Assembly: GCA_026636295.1 (NCBI GenBank)
Contig: CP089454.1
Coordinates: forward strand, 186,001 to 250,000
Reading direction: 5' to 3'
DNA from: Medakamo hakoo
Taxonomy: Eukaryota; Chlorophyta; Trebouxiophyceae; Coccomyxaceae
Length of the DNA: 64,000 nucleotides
Shown here: positions 37,840 to 46,918 of the stretch, piece by piece
How the letters are laid out: every line of letters starts with the position of its first letter
Numbering within the stretch: position 1 is the stretch's first letter
Notes under the pieces: generated by a model
Told to the model about the DNA's origin: nothing
Seen by the model: the letters and a program-made list of their open reading frames with translations, nothing else
The model's database searches: none
Translations under genes and position numbers: made by a program

Positions 37840-39148
37840 ATGCGCGGCCCAGGCCTGGACTTGTCCTGCCTGGACCCCCCGTCCCTGGCAGCCGGCGGTG
37901 CCGCGTCCGCTGCGGCTGCCCCGCCCGCCGAGGTCGCCGCTGTGACTGGCGGCATCGCGGCCGCCTGCTTCCCGCTGCCGGCGGTGCAGGACGTGAGTGT
38001 TTCGGAGGAGTGGAGACTCGGCCACAACCTGTGGGCCTGGCCTGGCGGCGTCCTCTTGGCTCCCCCCTCGCCGCGGCGGGCCTTCTGCTTTTTGTTGTTT
38101 CGTTCAATGCCCGCGGTCGATCGCTGTCTCCCCCTTTTTCACGCCCCGCGCACCCCTCCCCATTCACTCCACCCTCTCCCGCACCCCACAGCTCGACGCC
38201 TTTGAAAAGGAAGTCATCTCGTACGTCAAGCCCAACCACGGCACGACCACGCTCGGCTTCATTTTCCAGGGCGGCATCATCATCGCGGTCGACTCGCGCG
38301 CGAGCCAGGGCTCTTACATTTGTGCGTTTCCTGAGGGGGGGTTGCGGCGGGGGTGTAGGAGTCGGCCGCGGCTGTGTGGGTGGCGGAGACGCAGGCCTTT
38401 GTCCGCAAGAAGAGAGTGGGCGAGGAGGCGGCGTCCTCGCGGCGCGGCGGCGCGGCGCGACGGGCTGCGACAAAAAACAGCGGGGCATGGGCTTTCAACC
38501 CGACACACTCTCCGTCCGCCCTTCACGCTCACAACGCCCCCGTCCCCGCGTCCCCCAACCCAAACGCCCCGCCCTCCAGCCTCCCAAACCGTGAAAAAAG
38601 TCATCGAGATCAACCCTTTCCTGCTGGGCACCATGGCGGGCGGCGCGGCCGACTGCCAGTTCTGGCAGCGCAACTTGGGCGTCCAGTGCCGCCTGCACGA
38701 GTTGGCGCACGGGACGCGCATCTCCGTGCGCGCCGCCTCCAAGCTGCTGGCCAACACCATGTACTCCTACAAGGGCATGGGCCTGTCCATGGGCACCATG
38801 GTCGCGGGGTGGGACCCGCACGTCGGGCCGGGGCTGTACTACGTCGACTCGGACGGCCAGCGCACGCGCGGGCGCGTATTCAGCGTCGGGTCGGGCTCCC
38901 TGTACGCGTACGGCGTCCTGGACGCGGGCTACCGGTGGGACCTGTCCGTGGAGGAAGCGTGCGAGCTGGGCCGCCGCGCCATCTTCCACGCCACGTTCCG
39001 CGACGCCGTGTCCGGCGGGACCGTCTCCGTCTACCACGTCACGGAGGCCGGGTGGACCAAGGTGTCGGGGTCGGACGTCGGGCCCCTGTTTTACGAGTAC
39101 TACCCCAAGCCGGGCGACCACCCGTGCCACGGGGCGGATCCCATTTGA
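37840..39148 (+). CDS. PBE: 20S proteasome subunit beta-5 (PSMB5 / PBE)
   Basis: Chymotrypsin-like catalytic subunit of the 20S core. Exons 37840-37992, 38192-38321 and 38580-39148 give 283 residues. The propeptide ends at HG before the mature [20 protein letters not shown], which carries the nucleophile Thr1 and Asp17. Lys33 lies in [20 protein letters not shown] and the following [14 protein letters not shown] is the standard family sequence. The second splice rebuilds that catalytic stretch (T plus CC gives Ser where animals have Ala). The C-terminus ([19 protein letters not shown]) is close to plants. All catalytic residues are present. Confidence 0.97.
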
Positions 39149-39337
39149 TGCGTGTGTGCGTGTGTGCGGGAGGGGAGTGTGTGTGTGTGTCACGTGCGTA
39201 TTTCTGTTCCGGGCAGGTCCTCCAGGCGCGCGCTGCGCGACGTTTTTTTTTGAGCACACCTCCGTCCCCACACTTTCTATCTCCGGCGCCCGTGCACGCC
39301 GCCGACCCCCTTCCGCCCTCGTCCTCCTTACTCTCGC

Positions 39338-40274
39338 ATGCACACTGCCCTGCCTTCTCGCCCGCTGGGCCCGCTGGCGCGCGCACCCGCCCGCCGGCCG
39401 TCCGTCGTCGCCCGCTTCCAAGCGGCCGGCGGTGCTGCCGAACGGTCCGACGCGACGACCGTCATTCACTTCACCGTCTCCCAGGCTGTTCCCTACGGCC
39501 AGCGCATCGCCGTGGTCGGCAGCGCGGCTGAGCTAGGGGCCTGGGCCCCGGAAAAGGCGGCCGTCCTGGAGTGGGGCGCGGACGATGTGTGGACTGGGCG
39601 GGCGAAAATGTGCGCGCGGTTTTTTTGTGTTTGGTGTCGCGGCGGAGTCGGAGGAGGCTCGCACCCACGCATCCACGCGTGCGGGCGTGGTTGGCGGACG
39701 CATGTACACCCGCACGTGCTCAGATCGGGCGGAGGAGGGGGCTGAGACGCCGGGCGCGCCGTCTGCCTGCGAGGGCAATGCGCGCGGCCCGGACGGTCGA
39801 GAGCGGCCGTCGGGGCTCTCCCCTCACGCATCAAAACCACCCACCACAACCCACCACAACAGCGCCGCCACCTCCCCGTCCGTCGAGTACAAGCTCCTGA
39901 CCGTCGGCGACGACGGGGCTCCCATCACCTGGCAGGCCGGCGAAAACCGCCAGCTGGAGCTCAGCGCAGCGGAGATCAAAGTGGCCGACTCGCTGGAGGG
40001 CGCGGCGCCGCCGACGGTGGAGGCGGTGGAGGTTGAGAAACCTGCTGCTCCCACGCCCTCGGCTCCCACGCCCGCCGCGGCGGCGCCCAAGCCGCCGCCG
40101 CCATCTTCCGCCGTCGTGGCGGCCGCCGTCACTGCGCCCGCGCCCACCGCCTCCCCGTCCCTGGCCTCCCTGACCGTCAAGGAGCTGAAAGCCCGGCTGA
40201 CGGCCGCGGGGCTGACGACGAGCGGCAAAAAGGCCGACCTGATCGATCGGCTCCAGAAGCACAAGGGCGTGTGA
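39338..40274 (+). CDS. CBM20 starch-binding protein with C-terminal SAP domain
   Basis: Exons 39338-39609 and 39863-40274 give 227 residues. A basic N-terminus (MHTALPSRPLGPLARAPARR) suggests plastid import. The CBM20 starch-binding domain spans about residues 38-125: TVIHFTVSQAVPYGQRIAVV, GSAAELGAWAPEKAAVLEW, and, after the splice, VWTGRAKIAATSPSVEYKLL with ENRQLEL at the end. The Trp of ELGAW, the Trp of VWTG and the TW of APITWQAGENR occupy the usual glucan-contact positions. A Pro/Ala linker leads to a SAP helix-loop-helix (SLTVKELKARLTAAGLTTSG, then KKADLIDRLQKHKGV). SAP domains usually bind nucleic acid, so the pairing with a starch-binding module is unusual. No catalytic domain is present. 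Confidence 0.85.
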
Positions 40275-40423
40275 GGGGGTTGAGAGACACAATGAAATGC
40301 AATGCTGGGGAAGGGGGAGTGGCACGAGTCTCCAGGGCGCGGCTAGGCGCTGCCGTGGGTGCGCTCGTGCGTGTGTGAAAAAACGGAAATGAAAGAAAAA
40401 CGTCCTCTCCACGCCTTTTTTTT

Positions 40424-40428
40424 TTACA
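40424..40428 (-). terminator. Candidate TGTAA polyadenylation signal
   Basis: TTACA on the plus strand reads TGTAA on the minus strand 12 bases past the stop of the thioredoxin membrane protein. Such a short distance is unusual; it may be chance. Confidence 0.3.
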
Positions 40429-40439
40429 GACCTCGCTCT

Positions 40440-41385
40440 CTAATCTGCGTGCGGCCGGGCGGCTGGAGCGGCAGCTGCCGGCTCTCCTCGAGCTGCTGGT
40501 GCGGCTGCCGACTGGGCTTGCGCGCCAGCCTCACCACCACCACCTGCCGCCGCCGCCGCCCGCGCCGCCGCTTCCTTGGCCGCCGCGACCGCGCGGCGCG
40601 TGCACACGAAATCCAGCAGGCCGATCCCAGCCAAGCCCGCCGCAACGGGCCAGGCCAACAGCGCCGCCACGGCTGCCAGGGCGGGCCACCCGCGCTCCCT
40701 GTGTAAACGGGTGTACGAGGCGGCCAGGCGGTCCGGTGCTGCCAGCGCCGCGCCGGCCGCCCGCCCCCACGCGCCGTGCGGCGACCGCCAGAACGGGGCG
40801 GGCTCATACGACCGCCACCCGCCCAGCGCAAAGTCGGCGAGCGCGTCTTCTGTGCGGGATCCCGCCTCGTAGTCGTACGTCTCACCGCCCGGGCGCAGCA
40901 GGTAGATGGACGGGTAGGCTTCCACGCGGAAGCGGGAGGCGAGCGCGCGCTGTTTCGTGCCGTCGACCTGAGCCACACGCACCGCGCCGTCCAAGCGGGA
41001 GGCGAGGGCGGCCCAGGTTGGTTTGAGGGCTTGGCAGTGGACGCACCAAGGGGCGTAGATGACGACGGCCCATTCCCCGTCGGCGGTCAAGGCGTCGAAG
41101 TTGTCGTCCTTTAGAGGGCGCGCGGGGGGGGGGGGGGGGGGGGGTGAGGGAGGGATGGAAGCGCGAGGAAGGACGCGCAGGAGACAACGGACGCGACACG
41201 CTTAGGGACCCACGACTCACCGTCAGCTCGATGACTTTGGCTTTCGCGTCGCCCTCACCGCCTCCAGCCTCTTTCTGCGGCGCTGACGACGAGATGACGA
41301 CTGGGTTGGACGCGGCCGCGAGTGACGCGAAGAGGAGGAGCGCCGCAAGCGCGGCGCCGCGCGCCGCCGATGCCCAGCGGCGCAT
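40440..41385 (-). CDS. TMX-like transmembrane thioredoxin (PDI family)
   Basis: Exons 41385-41221 and 41108-40440 give 277 residues. A signal peptide (RGAALAALLLFASLAAAS) leads into one thioredoxin domain, VIELTDDNFDAL, with the active site APWCVHCQ and the cis-Pro loop RVEAYPSIYLLRPGG. A membrane span follows (LAAVAALLAWPVAAGLAGIG), then a short Ala-rich cytosolic tail. The layout (signal, Trx, one membrane span, tail) matches TMX1-type ER oxidoreductases, which reduce or isomerise disulfides of membrane proteins. The intron has a run of 21 G on the plus strand, so C21 next to the acceptor in the transcript. First of three minus-strand genes in a row. Confidence 0.88.
41124..41144. repeat. 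G21/C21 homopolymer in intron acceptor tract
   Basis: Twenty-one consecutive G on the plus strand, read as C21 in the TMX-like pre-mRNA about 15-35 bases upstream of the acceptor. It seems to be the pyrimidine tract itself. Confidence 0.9.
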
Positions 41386-41783
41386 TGAGAGCGAAAACGA
41401 GGGGCTCAGGCGCGGTTTTCGGGCGTCAGGCCAGGGCGGGCGGAAAGGAACACGCGTGCCGTCGACCGAGGCGAGATGGCGAGTGTGTGAGACGCGCGGG
41501 AAGGGCGGGGCGCTGTGCCGGCCTAGAAAGGGAGAGTGGTGCGTGGGTGTGTCGCTCGCGTCAAAACCAGGGATTTTCGTCATGGATGGAAAAAAAAGAA
41601 TGCTAGTCGGTTCCGTCCCGTTTGCAGAGTAAAAAAAAGGGCGGGGACCCCTGGCGCCTAGTCGCCGTCCCCGTCCGTGTCCCCATGTAAAGGACTGCCC
41701 GGAAAAGACAAAAAAAGAAAGGAAAGAAGACTTCTGGCGTGCCGCGGCCGCTACCCGCTCCGTCCACGCCACTCCCCCACCTG
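41386..41783. other. Intergenic region, TMX-like promoter and P450 3' UTR
   Basis: A 398-bp gap between two minus-strand genes. It holds A-rich patches and no convincing ORF or RNA. Confidence 0.5.
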
Positions 41784-43689
41784 TCAAGCCGCGGCCGCGC
41801 CCGACACGGCGCCCGACGCGGCGTCCACCGCGCCCGCCGGCGGCGGCACGCCACTCGCCGCGCCCACGCCGCTTTTGCCCACGTTGGCCGCGGAAATGAC
41901 GTCCGCGGGAGCTTTGTGCCGCACGCCCAGGCGGATGTCGGCTTTGCGCTGGACCTGGGCCGCCCACGACGGCGCCCATTCCAGGGGTCCTTCCAGGGTC
42001 AGCTCGTACTCGCGGACGGCCGCCGCGACCAGGCACTTGGCTTCCTGGTAGAACAGGGGGGCGCCGAGGCAGAAGCGGCCGCCCATGCCGAACGTCCCCA
42101 CACCGCCCGTCGGTTCGGCCGCCGACCCACCCAGCCAGCGGTCGACGTCGAAAGCCGCGTCAGTCAGCGCGTTCACATCCATGTGCGGCGGCGGCAGACG
42201 TGCGTCGGCCGGCAGGCCGCCAGGCCCAACGATGGCCGGGTCGCTCGCCTTCGCGTACAGGATCGAACACAACAGCTTGGACCCGGCAGGGATTTTGATG
42301 CCATCCACGACAAAGTCGGACGCGGCTTCGCGCCACAGGTTGTCGGCGGGGCCCAACAGCCGCAGACACTCCTTCACCACGGCTTCGGCCACCGGCATGT
42401 CAGCCAGGGCCGCGGGCGACAGGACATCGCCGTGGCGGGCGACGACTGCCCGCTGCTCGTCGGCTAAGCGGGCTTTGAGGGCGGCGGGCAAGCGCGGCAG
42501 CGTGGCCAGCAGGACGGTGTGGCCGCCGTGCGAGGTGTCATGGCCGGCGAGTAGCAGGGCCAGCGCCATGTCGCCTAGCTCTTCCGCGGACAAAGCGTCT
42601 CCATCCGCCGCACGCGCCGTCATGTAGTAGGAGATCATGGACGACGGCGGTGCTTCCTTTTTGTTGAACGCCTCTAAATAACGCTGCACCGCCGCGTCGA
42701 TGGCCGCCAAGATTTTACGCTTGGCTTTCTTGGCCTTGTTCAGTTTCGTGCCGGGCAGGTCGATGGGCAGGGCCATCAAGTTGCGGACGTAGTCCGACCA
42801 GTTTTGCGTGAGCGAGTCTTTGGCCTGTCGTGCGTGGGGAGAGGGGTTGGGGGTGGGTGGGGGTGGGATGAGACGTCAAAGAGCGTGCTGCGTGGTTAAA
42901 GAGTGCGACCGGGTGCGCCCGCCCGCCTCTGGAGGGAGGCGGGCGGGCGCCCAGAGTTGGCGCGCCCTCAGGGCGGCCCTGGGGAAACGACAGACCCACC
43001 TCGCCCTGCAGGCCCAAGTCCACGACGACCTCAGCAAACTGGAACGTTGTCTTGGACAGCTCATCCACTAAGTCAATGGGCCCGGGCGCGACGGCCCAGC
43101 GCGCGAGCGACCCGCGGGCCACAGCCTCGATCCGCGGCGCGTACGACGCCATGGCCGCGGGCGTGAACGCCGTCGCCTGCTGGCGGCGGCGCTTGGCGTG
43201 CTTGGCTTTGTCCTTTTGGACAGACGGGTCGGACGCCGTGCCCAGCAGCTCGACGAACGCGGGCGGCATCCACCAGGCGGACACCGCCCCTTCGTTGAGC
43301 ATGACCTTTGAAATGGCTTCCCACGAGGTGAGGACGACCGCGCCTTTCACGCCCATCAGGTCGGCTTTGAAGACGGGCCCGTACTCTTGCACGTGCGAGT
43401 GGACAAAGGCCAGGTGGTCGGCCAGGAAGGACCGCGTCTCGCCGAGGAGGGGGAGCGAGAACCGGCGGCCGCGCGGGGTGGGGAGGTCGGGCGTGGTCGC
43501 GTCAGCGGATGAAGCGGCCGACGCGGCGACCGGGCGGGGTGTGACTCGGGGCGCGGACAGCCGGCGGACGGCAGCGGCTGCAACCGCAGCACCCGGCCGC
43601 GCGGTGGTCGTCGTCGGCGCGGGGTGCTGGCGGGCGATGCCTGCGGCGCGCGGCGCGCAGAGCGGCGCGGTCGCCGTAGCAGACAGCAT
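41784..43689 (-). CDS. Cytochrome P450 (CYP26/CYP120-like clan), probably plastid-targeted
   Basis: Exons 43689-43000 and 42824-41784 give 576 residues. The N-terminus (MLSATATAPLCAPRAAGIAR, then Thr/Ala/Arg-rich to about 60) is a transit-like extension in place of the usual ER anchor. P450 motifs are complete: FSLPLLGETRSFLADHLAFV near the start, I-helix LALLLAGHDTSHGG, K-helix ExxR in VVKECLRLLGP, a PERF-like FDVDRWL, and the heme loop TFGMGGRFCLGAPL with the Cys ligand. The LPIDLPGTKLNKAKKAKRKI stretch is typical of the CYP85-clan CYP26/CYP120 group, whose known members act on retinoids, carotenoid cleavage products or sterols. The substrate here is unknown. A GT-type start upstream is not an ATG, so 43689 was chosen. 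Confidence 0.88.
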
Positions 43690-43786
43690 ATTTTCTTTCT
43701 GGCGTACGCTTTGACACACCCAGCAGCCTGCTCGGCCGTGAGAATGAGGCGGGGAGCGGTGGTGCGGGCGCCACGAAGGCGGGGTA

Positions 43787-43804
43787 GGGGGGGGGGGGGG
43801 GGGG
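43787..43804. repeat. G18 homopolymer upstream of P450
   Basis: Eighteen G on the plus strand, about 100 bases upstream of the P450 start codon, in its promoter or 5' UTR. Confidence 0.85.
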
Positions 43805-43985
43805 AGAAAAATGAGAGTGATGACAAATAGAGGCGACGCGGCGACACGGCGCTTCTCCGACCTTCCATCTCACACACCGCCCCAAACAACATTGTTTTTC
43901 ATCGCACACCGCCCTCTCTCCCACCTCTCCCTCCCTCAGTCTAAGCAAAGCCAAAAAATGAAAGCAGAAAACACAACCCCCCGCC

Positions 43986-46577
43986 CTATTGCGAAGCCGA
44001 CACCACGCCCCGCACCCACCGCTCCACAAACTTGACGAGCGCCTCCACGTCCCGGAACGTGCTCGTCGGCCCAAAGGACGCCCGGATCGTGCCCAGCGGC
44101 CGCCGCACCCACACCGTCTCCCCGCCGGTTTGGCCCTCCACGGGCGGCGCGTGGCCCTCCGCCCGTACGCCACCAGCCTTTTCCCAGCCGAATGCCGGGT
44201 TGGCGTCGGCCGCCGGGCGCTGGACTAGGATCGATTCCACGTCGTCGTCGCAGCCTTCCTTGTCGCCCGCCAAGGAAACGACTTCTTCCTCGCGGACGTC
44301 CGTGGCCACGTACGCAGCTCCAGGCGCGCAGAGAGACCCGCACCTCAGGTGCAGTCCCGCACCGGCCGCCGCCATCTCAAACTCTCTGTAAGACAGGGGT
44401 TCGCCGGCCGGGCCCAGCAGCTCGAAATTCAGGACCCCGCCCTGCACGCGCGCCCAGTCAGGGTGCGCGTGCTTGCCAAACACAAGGGCCATGGGCGCGC
44501 CGTTGGCGTGGCGGAGGGAGGTCAGGGCGTCGGCGCCCCAGTGGGCTAAAGCCGCGACGTGCGGGGACGCGGCCGCCGCGCCACCGAGCGTCTCCAAAGC
44601 CGCAAAGCCGTGGCGGAGGGCCATGATGTCGAGGAAGGAGGGCGACCCGTCAGCAAAGCGGTCGGCGGGCCGGCATTTCAGCTGGTGGAAATCGTCCCCC
44701 GCCGTGAGGATGGAGACCGTGCCGCCGCCATAGTACGGCCGGTCGAGCAGTTCCGCGGCTTCATTGCGCATGATGAGGGCGCCCACGCCGGTGGGGTAGC
44801 CGAAGACTTTGTAGAACGAAAGAAAAACAAAGTCCGGGCCGCAGTCAGAAAGGTCGAGTTGTTGCGTGGGGACAAACGCGGACGCGTCGACCGCGACGAG
44901 GACGCGGTGGGCGGGCGTCGACTTGGCTTGAACAGGCCGCGTCCATCCTGCAATGGGCACGTGTTTCACGCCCGCGAAATTTTCCTCGGCCGGAAACTGG
45001 AAGAGCGAGTAGGTCGGGCGTGACGCGCTCCCGCCGCCGCCACGGCGCACGTCAATGCCGGCGCCCGGCCGGCCCGCGACCCAGGCTTCCACCTCATCCT
45101 CCGTCACGGCCTTGTACGCCGCCCCACGGGCTTGGGCGTACTCCCGCACGCCGATCATGGAGGTGTGCGACTCCCGCAAAAACGCGTAGGTCGACGCCTC
45201 TCTGAAAGGGAAGGCTTCGCCGACCAGCTTGGCGGCCGCCGTCGCGGACGCCGTGAAGACGACCTGGTACTCCGCCGGGTCGGCGTTCAGCCAGTCCAAG
45301 ACTTGGGCCCGCACCGCTTCGATGGCGGCTTCGGAACGGGCGGAGGACGGGTTGGCGGAGTGCGGGTTGCCATACACGGCGGACTTGAGTTCCGCGGCCA
45401 CCGCGTCGACCTGTCGGGGGGAGGGTTGAGGGTGTGTGCGAGCGGCGGTGAGCGTCGTGGCGGGACAACCTTCCTCCCTCCGCCGCCCTCCCCCTAAAAC
45501 ACGCACCTGCGAATTCAGGTAGAGCCCGGCACCCGTGTAATCCAAGTAAAACTGCCCCGGGCCCAGGCGCGGCGCGATTTCGGCGTCAAACACGGCGTCG
45601 GCCTTTGCGTTGTACATGGACGAGTACACAGGATCCGCCCTGAACGCCCTCTCAGCAGGCGAGGGTGTGTGGGAGGGCGCGCCACTCACGCTGGCCCAGG
45701 GCCGGGTGGACGGGCCCGTGGGCGGGGGTGGGCCACCGCCGGCCAGGCGGGCCAGGCGGTCCGAGAGGGATGGCGAGGTGGACGGCGGTGGGTGGGAGGA
45801 CGCCCGCCCGCCCGCCATCGCCATCAGCCGGTCGCCCAGCCCCGCCGTCGACGCGGCAGCAGCAGCCGCGGCGGCTTTGTTCTCGACCGCCCGGGCCGCA
45901 CACGCCGCCGCGTCGACCAGGACCGCGTGGCCGTCTGGGTCCAAAGCCCAGGCCTGGCCGGGCGGCGGTGCGGGAGAGGCCAGGATTTTGAGGAGGTTCG
46001 GCTTGAGCAGTGACAGCCGCGACGGGCGGGCCTGGAAGTCCAGCAGCCGCACCCCTCCAGGGCCGTACAGGCCGATGTGGGGCAGGGCCGTCGCGCCCTC
46101 GGCCCGCGCCAGCGCGCCCAGGCGGTCGTTGCAGACTTTCACAAAGCTCACCCGGCCAGCGAGTTCGGGGTCGCGCGCCAGGTCCACGAGTGCCGGGTAC
46201 ACTTTTGCGCAGCCTTTGCACCAGGTCGCATAAAAGTCGACGAGGACGATGTCCGGGCCGGAGCCCCCCGCGGCCCGGACGGCCGCGCGGAACTCGGCTT
46301 CCGTGTGCGGGGCCGCGGCCCACACGTCGGCGCCGGCCTCCCACCACTTGGGCGGCAGCGCGCCAGGGCCGCCCGTGTCGGTGTCAGCTTCGGAGCCTGC
46401 GGTCGCGGCCGGGCGCGTCAGGGAGCACGCGTCTTGGGAGCAGGCGGGCGGGCGGCCTCCCCCCAGGAAGGGCGGCGGTGGAAGCGTGGGTTGGGCCGCG
46501 CGACTCGCCGGCCGAGCCGCCCAGCGCGACGACGGAACGCACGCGGCCGACCGGTGCCGGCAAGCCGCCGTCCACAT
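43986..46577 (-). CDS. Thioredoxin fused to a Moco-sulfurase-like PLP domain
   Basis: Exons 46577-45507 and 45410-43986 give 831 residues. After a transit-like N-terminus, a thioredoxin domain spans about residues 85-195 (IVLVDFYATWCKGCAKVYPA with the WCKGC active site, then GATALPHIGLYGPGGVRLLD with the cis-Pro). A low-complexity linker of about 100 residues leads to a class V aminotransferase-fold domain matching the N-terminus of Moco sulfurases (ABA3, MOCOS): FYLDYTGAGLYLNSQ, VYGNPHSANPSS, FVFLSFYKVFGYPTG with the PLP Lys, and LRCGSLCAPGA with the persulfide Cys position. It ends in TIRASFGPTSTFRDVEALV. The MOSC domain of true Moco sulfurases is absent. A longer N-terminus from an upstream ATG at 46916 would add a hydrophobic anchor (ALLSLAGAVLAGLVACIAM) but would abut the next gene. 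Intron phase and family alignment make the fusion convincing. Confidence 0.88.
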   Translation of the reverse strand: MWTAACRHRSAACVPSSRWAARPASRAAQPTLPPPPFLGGGRPPACSQDACSLTRPAATAGSEADTDTGGPGALPPKWWEAGADVWAAAPHTEAEFRAAVRAAGGSGPDIVLVDFYATWCKGCAKVYPALVDLARDPELAGRVSFVKVCNDRLGALARAEGATALPHIGLYGPGGVRLLDFQARPSRLSLLKPNLLKILASPAPPPGQAWALDPDGHAVLVDAAACAARAVENKAAAAAAAASTAGLGDRLMAMAGGRASSHPPPSTSPSLSDRLARLAGGGPPPPTGPSTRPWASVSGAPSHTPSPAERAFRADPVYSSMYNAKADAVFDAEIAPRLGPGQFYLDYTGAGLYLNSQVRVLGGGRRREEGCPATTLTAARTHPQPSPRQVDAVAAELKSAVYGNPHSANPSSARSEAAIEAVRAQVLDWLNADPAEYQVVFTASATAAAKLVGEAFPFREASTYAFLRESHTSMIGVREYAQARGAAYKAVTEDEVEAWVAGRPGAGIDVRRGGGGSASRPTYSLFQFPAEENFAGVKHVPIAGWTRPVQAKSTPAHRVLVAVDASAFVPTQQLDLSDCGPDFVFLSFYKVFGYPTGVGALIMRNEAAELLDRPYYGGGTVSILTAGDDFHQLKCRPADRFADGSPSFLDIMALRHGFAALETLGGAAAASPHVAALAHWGADALTSLRHANGAPMALVFGKHAHPDWARVQGGVLNFELLGPAGEPLSYREFEMAAAGAGLHLRCGSLCAPGAAYVATDVREEEVVSLAGDKEGCDDDVESILVQRPAADANPAFGWEKAGGVRAEGHAPPVEGQTGGETVWVRRPLGTIRASFGPTSTFRDVEALVKFVERWVRGVVSASQ

Positions 46578-46918
46578 GGCAATGCACGCGACGAGTCCAG
46601 CGAGCACAGCCCCAGCGAGCGACAGGAGTGCGTGGCGTGGCGGCGACGTGGCGGGCGAGGAGAGTTTTTGTTCTCCGCTTCTTCTTGTTCGACGAAATGG
46701 GGGAGCGGCGCGCGAGCACGCTCTCCCCTCAAACCTGCGTTTTTTCTCGTGTGCGGGAAGCGAGGCCGGCTTCCGCCACACGTGCGCGCAGCCCTCCTCA
46801 CCCACAGCGCGCGCACTCGCACCTGGCTCGCCTTCCTTGCGTTTGCGTGCGAGCCCTCCTCGCCTCTTGTGCGCAACAGCGCTCGCGCCCGTCGCCGCAG
46901 CGAAAACGCACTCCATCA
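46578..46918. promoter_or_regulatory. Divergent promoter region, thioredoxin-PLP fusion / TOG protein
   Basis: A 341-bp gap if the fusion starts at 46577. A minus-strand open frame with an ATG at 46916 covers most of it in frame with the fusion, so part may be coding. Confidence 0.4.
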
